From Blasia pusilla (Eukaryota; Marchantiophyta; Marchantiopsida; Blasiales), in NCBI GenBank assembly GCA_050084515.1, contig CM114271.1, forward strand, positions 63,488,001-63,552,000: DNA of 64,000 bases, in the 5' to 3' direction. Positions 60,791-64,000 of this stretch are shown here, in pieces. The stretch's first letter is position 1. Each line of letters begins with the position of its first letter. The notes under the pieces are model-generated. The model searched no databases. It worked only from the letters and a program-made list of their open reading frames with translations, and was not told the DNA's origin. A program made the position numbers and the translations under genes.

Positions 60791-61040
60791 ATATCATTTG
60801 AGGATGCAATAGATCACAAAAGTTGTGTTGGTGAGCCCCATGCCTATGGAGACGATTGAGGCAGTGGTTGGGGGGAAGACCGGAGGAGATCAACACACTA
60901 GGGGTGATCGGGAGAGACACCCTTGGACTTCTTGGGATGTTTTGCAGGTACGCCAAGAGATGATAGCCACAACATCGAGCGTGGTTCTGGGTACTACACG
61001 TGGAGATGAGAGTTATATTTTCCGAGACGAGGTTGCACCA

Positions 61041-61052
61041 TAGCAACCACCG
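61041..61052 (+). promoter_or_regulatory. Conserved in-frame UAG CAA CCA before RT (element C)
   Basis: ...GCA CCA TAG CAA CCA CCG..., identical to the element A site (4764-4775) in sequence and position. The frame before it encodes the methyltransferase tail; the same frame after it leads to TWEPYMGPKL and the RT. It fits UAG CAR YYA. Confidence 0.55.
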
Positions 61053-61119
61053 ACATCCACGTTGGAGAGTCCTACCGTAGTCATGATGGAGACTTGGGAG
61101 CCATATATGGGCCCTAAGT

Positions 61120-62075
61120 TGACAGGAGGAGAGCAGCTTCGGATACACTAGTTCCTTAGGAGTTATAGGAGCTGTTTTGCATTTAGTATGCATGATTTGG
61201 GTATGCTCAAGGGTCCAAGGATCCACATTGAGTTGTCGAGTGACACGCCGATCTTAAGACGACCCTTTAGGTAGAGTGACACATGCATGGAGAGGGCTCT
61301 AATTCAGAGTAGGAGCTAGGACTTGGTTGGAGCAGGACTAGTGGAGATGTCATATGGAGAGTATGCATCTACCACTGTCATGCCCGCCAAGAAGGATATG
61401 CATGGCAATTGGACGGATAGGCGAATGTGTGGAGATTACCGACCTATCAATTGGGAGACGAAGTTCGATAGGTATGCCATGCCAACCCTTGAGGAGATCT
61501 TTGATACGATTGGGCATGCATAGGTCTTCAATTCATTGGATTTGCGAGCCGGATACCATCAACTGCTTATCACATTGGAGGACATGCAGAAGACGGCATT
61601 TTGGGGCATCGATCCTCAAGGGAAGGATTGTTTGTACCAATGGCGATTCTTACCATTCGGATTAAAGAACGCCCCGGTTTATTTTTAGAGGGTCATTGAT
61701 AGGATCTTGGCAGGTCTAGATTTTGCTAGATGTTATATTGATGACATCATAGTCTTTAGCGCCACGATTAAGGAGCATAAGCAACATCTAGAGGAGGTGT
61801 TTCGACGCTTGCAATTATATGGGCTGAAGCTACATCCAAGAAAGTGCAAGTTCTTCTACGACCAGATTGAGTACTTGGGTCATATGATATATCATGGGAG
61901 CCTTGGTGCGCAAGAGACGAAGGTAGAGGCTATTTCACGCATTCCACGCCTTACAAATGTGAGTCAAGTTCGTGCATCCATGGGGTTGGCGAACTTCTAT
62001 CGACGGTACGTCAAGGGTTTCAGTTTGATTGCGAAGCCGCTAACCTTGATGACCAAGGCGGATCAAGAGTGGCAC
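61120..62075 (+). pseudogene. Element C reverse transcriptase
   Basis: SYRSCFAFSMHDLGMLKGP, IELSSDTPILRRPFR, EMSYGEYASTTVMPAKKD, CGDYRPINW, DLRAGYHQL, FLPFGLKNAP, CYIDDIIVF (YIDD), KCKFFYDQIEYLGHMI and MGLANFYRRYVKGFS run in one frame with scattered stops (e.g. ~61150, 61318, 61522, 61686). It preserves the N-terminal RT part that B has lost. Confidence 0.92.
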
Positions 62076-62079
62076 TAGA

Positions 62080-62610
62080 GGCATGAGCAAGAGAGAGAAT
62101 TTCATATGCTCAAGGATAGATTGACGTTCGTGCCCATATTGAGGAGACCGATCAGGGGGCATCCTTTCCAGTTGCATATCGATTGGAGGATGTTGGGGCT
62201 TGGAGTTGTGCTCACCCAGCATGACCATGATGGTAGAGAGTTCGTGGTGGCTTACGCTAGTCGCTCGAACAACGCTGCAGAGGCAAAGTATAGCTGGTAT
62301 GAGGGTGAGTGCTTGGCTGGAGTGTGGGTTGTCGCACATTTTAGATGTTATCTATTCGGCAATCCCTTTACCATCATTACTGATCATCAGTCACTTAAGT
62401 GGTTGATGGAGTCCGACAAGCTTACATGAAGCTTGCGAGCTGGGCTCTTTTGTTGCGGGAGTATGACTTCCAAGTGGTGCGTAGACCTGGGATGCTCAAC
62501 CAGGATGCAGATGGTTTGAGCCGTAACCCATGCCCGAGTCAGCGAGATACGACTGGAGCTCGTTGGCATGGTGAGAGTGATGAGAAGTTGGTGCCAGGAT
62601 GGCATACGTG
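62080..62610 (+). pseudogene. Element C RNase H
   Basis: FQLHIDWRMLGLGVVL, YASRSNNAAEAKYSWYEGE, IITDHQSLKWLMESD and DADGLSRNP. Frame breaks after ESDKLT (~62430). The Tyr codon at 62289-62291 shows that the stop at the same place in A is secondary. Confidence 0.9.
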
Positions 62611-62839
62611 AGCCTATTTGGGCTTCTTGGCTATGGAGAGCCAGATTGCTGAGACTTCGATGGCGAGATCTGATGGAGAGTTCTTAGATCAAGAGGCCGG
62701 TGAGGAGACGAGAGGTGGCCGAGACATTCACGACGATGGAGTGGTCTTGGAGTACCTGCGTACTGGTAGCATCACAAGCACAGTGTGTGCTAGAGAGCGG
62801 GATCGGATCCTACAGCGAGCCAGACGGTTCTGGTGGTAG

Positions 62840-64000
62840 GGCACACATGTGTTGCGAGTGTGGGAGGATGGTAGAGTGCGTGTAGTGTCTCATCCTTCGC
62901 AGAAAGCACGTTTGGTGGATCATGCCCACGAGGAGTTGGGTCATTTTGGAGTGAAGCGGACGTACAACTTGCTCCAGATTCAATATTGGTGATGAGGCAT
63001 GCAGACTGACGTTCAGCAGTTTCTTGCCAGATGCATGCTGTGTGATCGCGTCCGAGCATCATTCGATGCTCCGACTCCACAGTTGCATCCACTTCCGATC
63101 ATGGGTTTAGGTTATAGATGGAGTTTGGATTTTGCAGGACCTTTGCCTTTGACGTAGCGCCATAGTCGTTATGTGTTGGTGATGGTCGAGCACTTCTCGA
63201 AGTGGATAGAGTTGGTTGCATTGCCTGACAAAGCATGTGAGAGAGTAGCGTATGCCTTCCTAGATCGAGTATTGAGTCATTACGGCGCACCAGCTGAGGT
63301 GTTGATAGACCAGGGTACAGAGTTCCGAGGGGAGTTTCAGGCCTTTTGTGATCAGGCACTGATCGACCACCGTACTACTTCGCGAGATCATCTTGAGGCG
63401 GATGGACTAGCAGAGCGAGTTGTGCAGACGTTGAAGAGAGGACTACGCAAGTATGGCTTGCAAAGAGGTCACCTAGGAGATTGGGAGCTTCAGTTGCCCT
63501 GGTTGGCGATTGGATATAGATTCATCAAGCAGGCATCCTTAGCGTCTTTCTCATCGTACTTGTTGCTTTATGGCCGAGAGCCAGATTTACCTGCGGCCAT
63601 TCGTCGAGATGTCGGTGAGGTGTTGAACCTTGATGATCCTGATGTATGAATGCGAACATGTTCTCAGAGGGTTGAGTTGTTTCAGAGAGTGATGCCCATG
63701 GCGTTTGAGAACTTGGCGATTGCGCAACATCGAGATACGTTGAAGTATGCGACTATTTGAGGAGATGATTATTGACCTACTATTTGGAGGTTTCATCAGG
63801 GAGACTATGTCTACTTGCAGCAGACGACACCCACGACGTTGGATGTGATTGTAGGGCGTACCATCTTGAGAGTGCGTGAGGTTTTGCCATCCGATGTTCT
63901 CTTATTGAAGGGACACGATGGTATGGTTCGGAAGGACCATGTGCGTAACTGTGCACCATGTCATCTTCCAAACATTGACGGTACAATTGATCCGAGCTTA
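62840..64000 (+). pseudogene. Element C integrase (incomplete at window end)
   Basis: HAHEELGHFGVKRTYNLL and CMLC (zinc-binding), RWSLDFAGPLP, VLIDQGTEFRGEF (second Asp kept) and AERVVQTLKRGLRKYG (Glu kept). Stops at QYW (TGA TGA for TGG CGA), a TAG after PLPLT, and TGAs at ~63647, 63758 and 63773. The PHD finger would lie beyond 64000. Confidence 0.9.

Larger units (their letters stand above)
59068..64000 (+). mobile_element. Element C: 3' part of a methyltransferase-family gypsy element (runs off the window)
   Basis: Starts abruptly within the protease (DRGEAFHLVSLGG) and runs through linker, methyltransferase, RT, RNase H and integrase to the window end, where NCAPCHLPNIDG would be followed by the PHD finger. 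Protein similarity to A is higher than to B (for example RGLRKYGLQRGHLGDW in both). Best read as the rest of element D, separated by nested copia and B insertions. Many TGA and TAG codons. Confidence 0.85.

Overview
This window is eukaryotic nuclear DNA, most likely from a streptophyte plant that makes swimming sperm (bryophyte, lycophyte, fern, cycad, Ginkgo or a charophyte). The evidence is two spliced genes with GT-AG introns, one for a chloroplast-type alpha/beta hydrolase and one for the intraflagellar-transport protein CLUAP1/IFT38 (absent from flowering plants), set in dense LTR-retrotransposon, hAT, Helitron and satellite sequence. No rRNA, CRISPR array or bacterial-type operon was seen. 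No search could be run; all identities come from reading motifs.

Layout. 1-757 and 11202-13345: a ~178-180 bp satellite array, split by a Ty3/gypsy element (A, minus strand, 759-11201, flanked by AATG). 13.4-20.2 kb: two decayed hAT transposase genes and LTR remnants. 20.2-23.9 kb: mostly unrecognised AT-rich DNA. 23924-31742: a segment with Helitron-type ends (TC at one end, hairpin plus CTAG at the other, between host A and T) that encloses nine exons of CLUAP1. 31.7-36.3 kb: unassigned. 36309-40648: an apparently intact 11-exon alpha/beta hydrolase gene. 41-45.5 kb: a long hairpin, a tandem duplication and copia debris. 45529-49120: the 5' part of a second gypsy element (D). 49.1-50.0 kb: a copia gag fragment. 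50045-59067: a third gypsy element (B). 59068-64000: the 3' part of a gypsy element (C), probably the continuation of D interrupted by copia and B.

The most interesting system is the gypsy family. Elements A and C encode gag (tandem zinc knuckles), a DSG aspartic protease, then a cytosine-C5 DNA methyltransferase domain (motifs I, IV, VI, VIII-X), then reverse transcriptase (YIDD), RNase H and a DDE integrase. In A and B the integrase ends in a PHD finger instead of a chromodomain. In A and C an in-frame UAG CAA CCA, which fits the plant-virus readthrough consensus UAG CAR YYA, separates the methyltransferase from RT. B has lost the methyltransferase through an in-frame deletion joining protease to RT. 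In both A and B a ~100-125 nt segment lies on both sides of the 3' LTR body but is missing from the 5' one, a layout like the split direct repeats of DIRS-type elements and unexpected beside a DDE integrase. Retrotransposon-borne methyltransferases have been reported in charophytes and dinoflagellates (de Mendoza et al. 2018, from memory). Their combination here with a PHD finger, a readthrough-type stop and asymmetric termini is the part that looks undescribed.

All gypsy copies carry stops and frameshifts, and many stops are C-to-T type changes, so none here looks autonomous.
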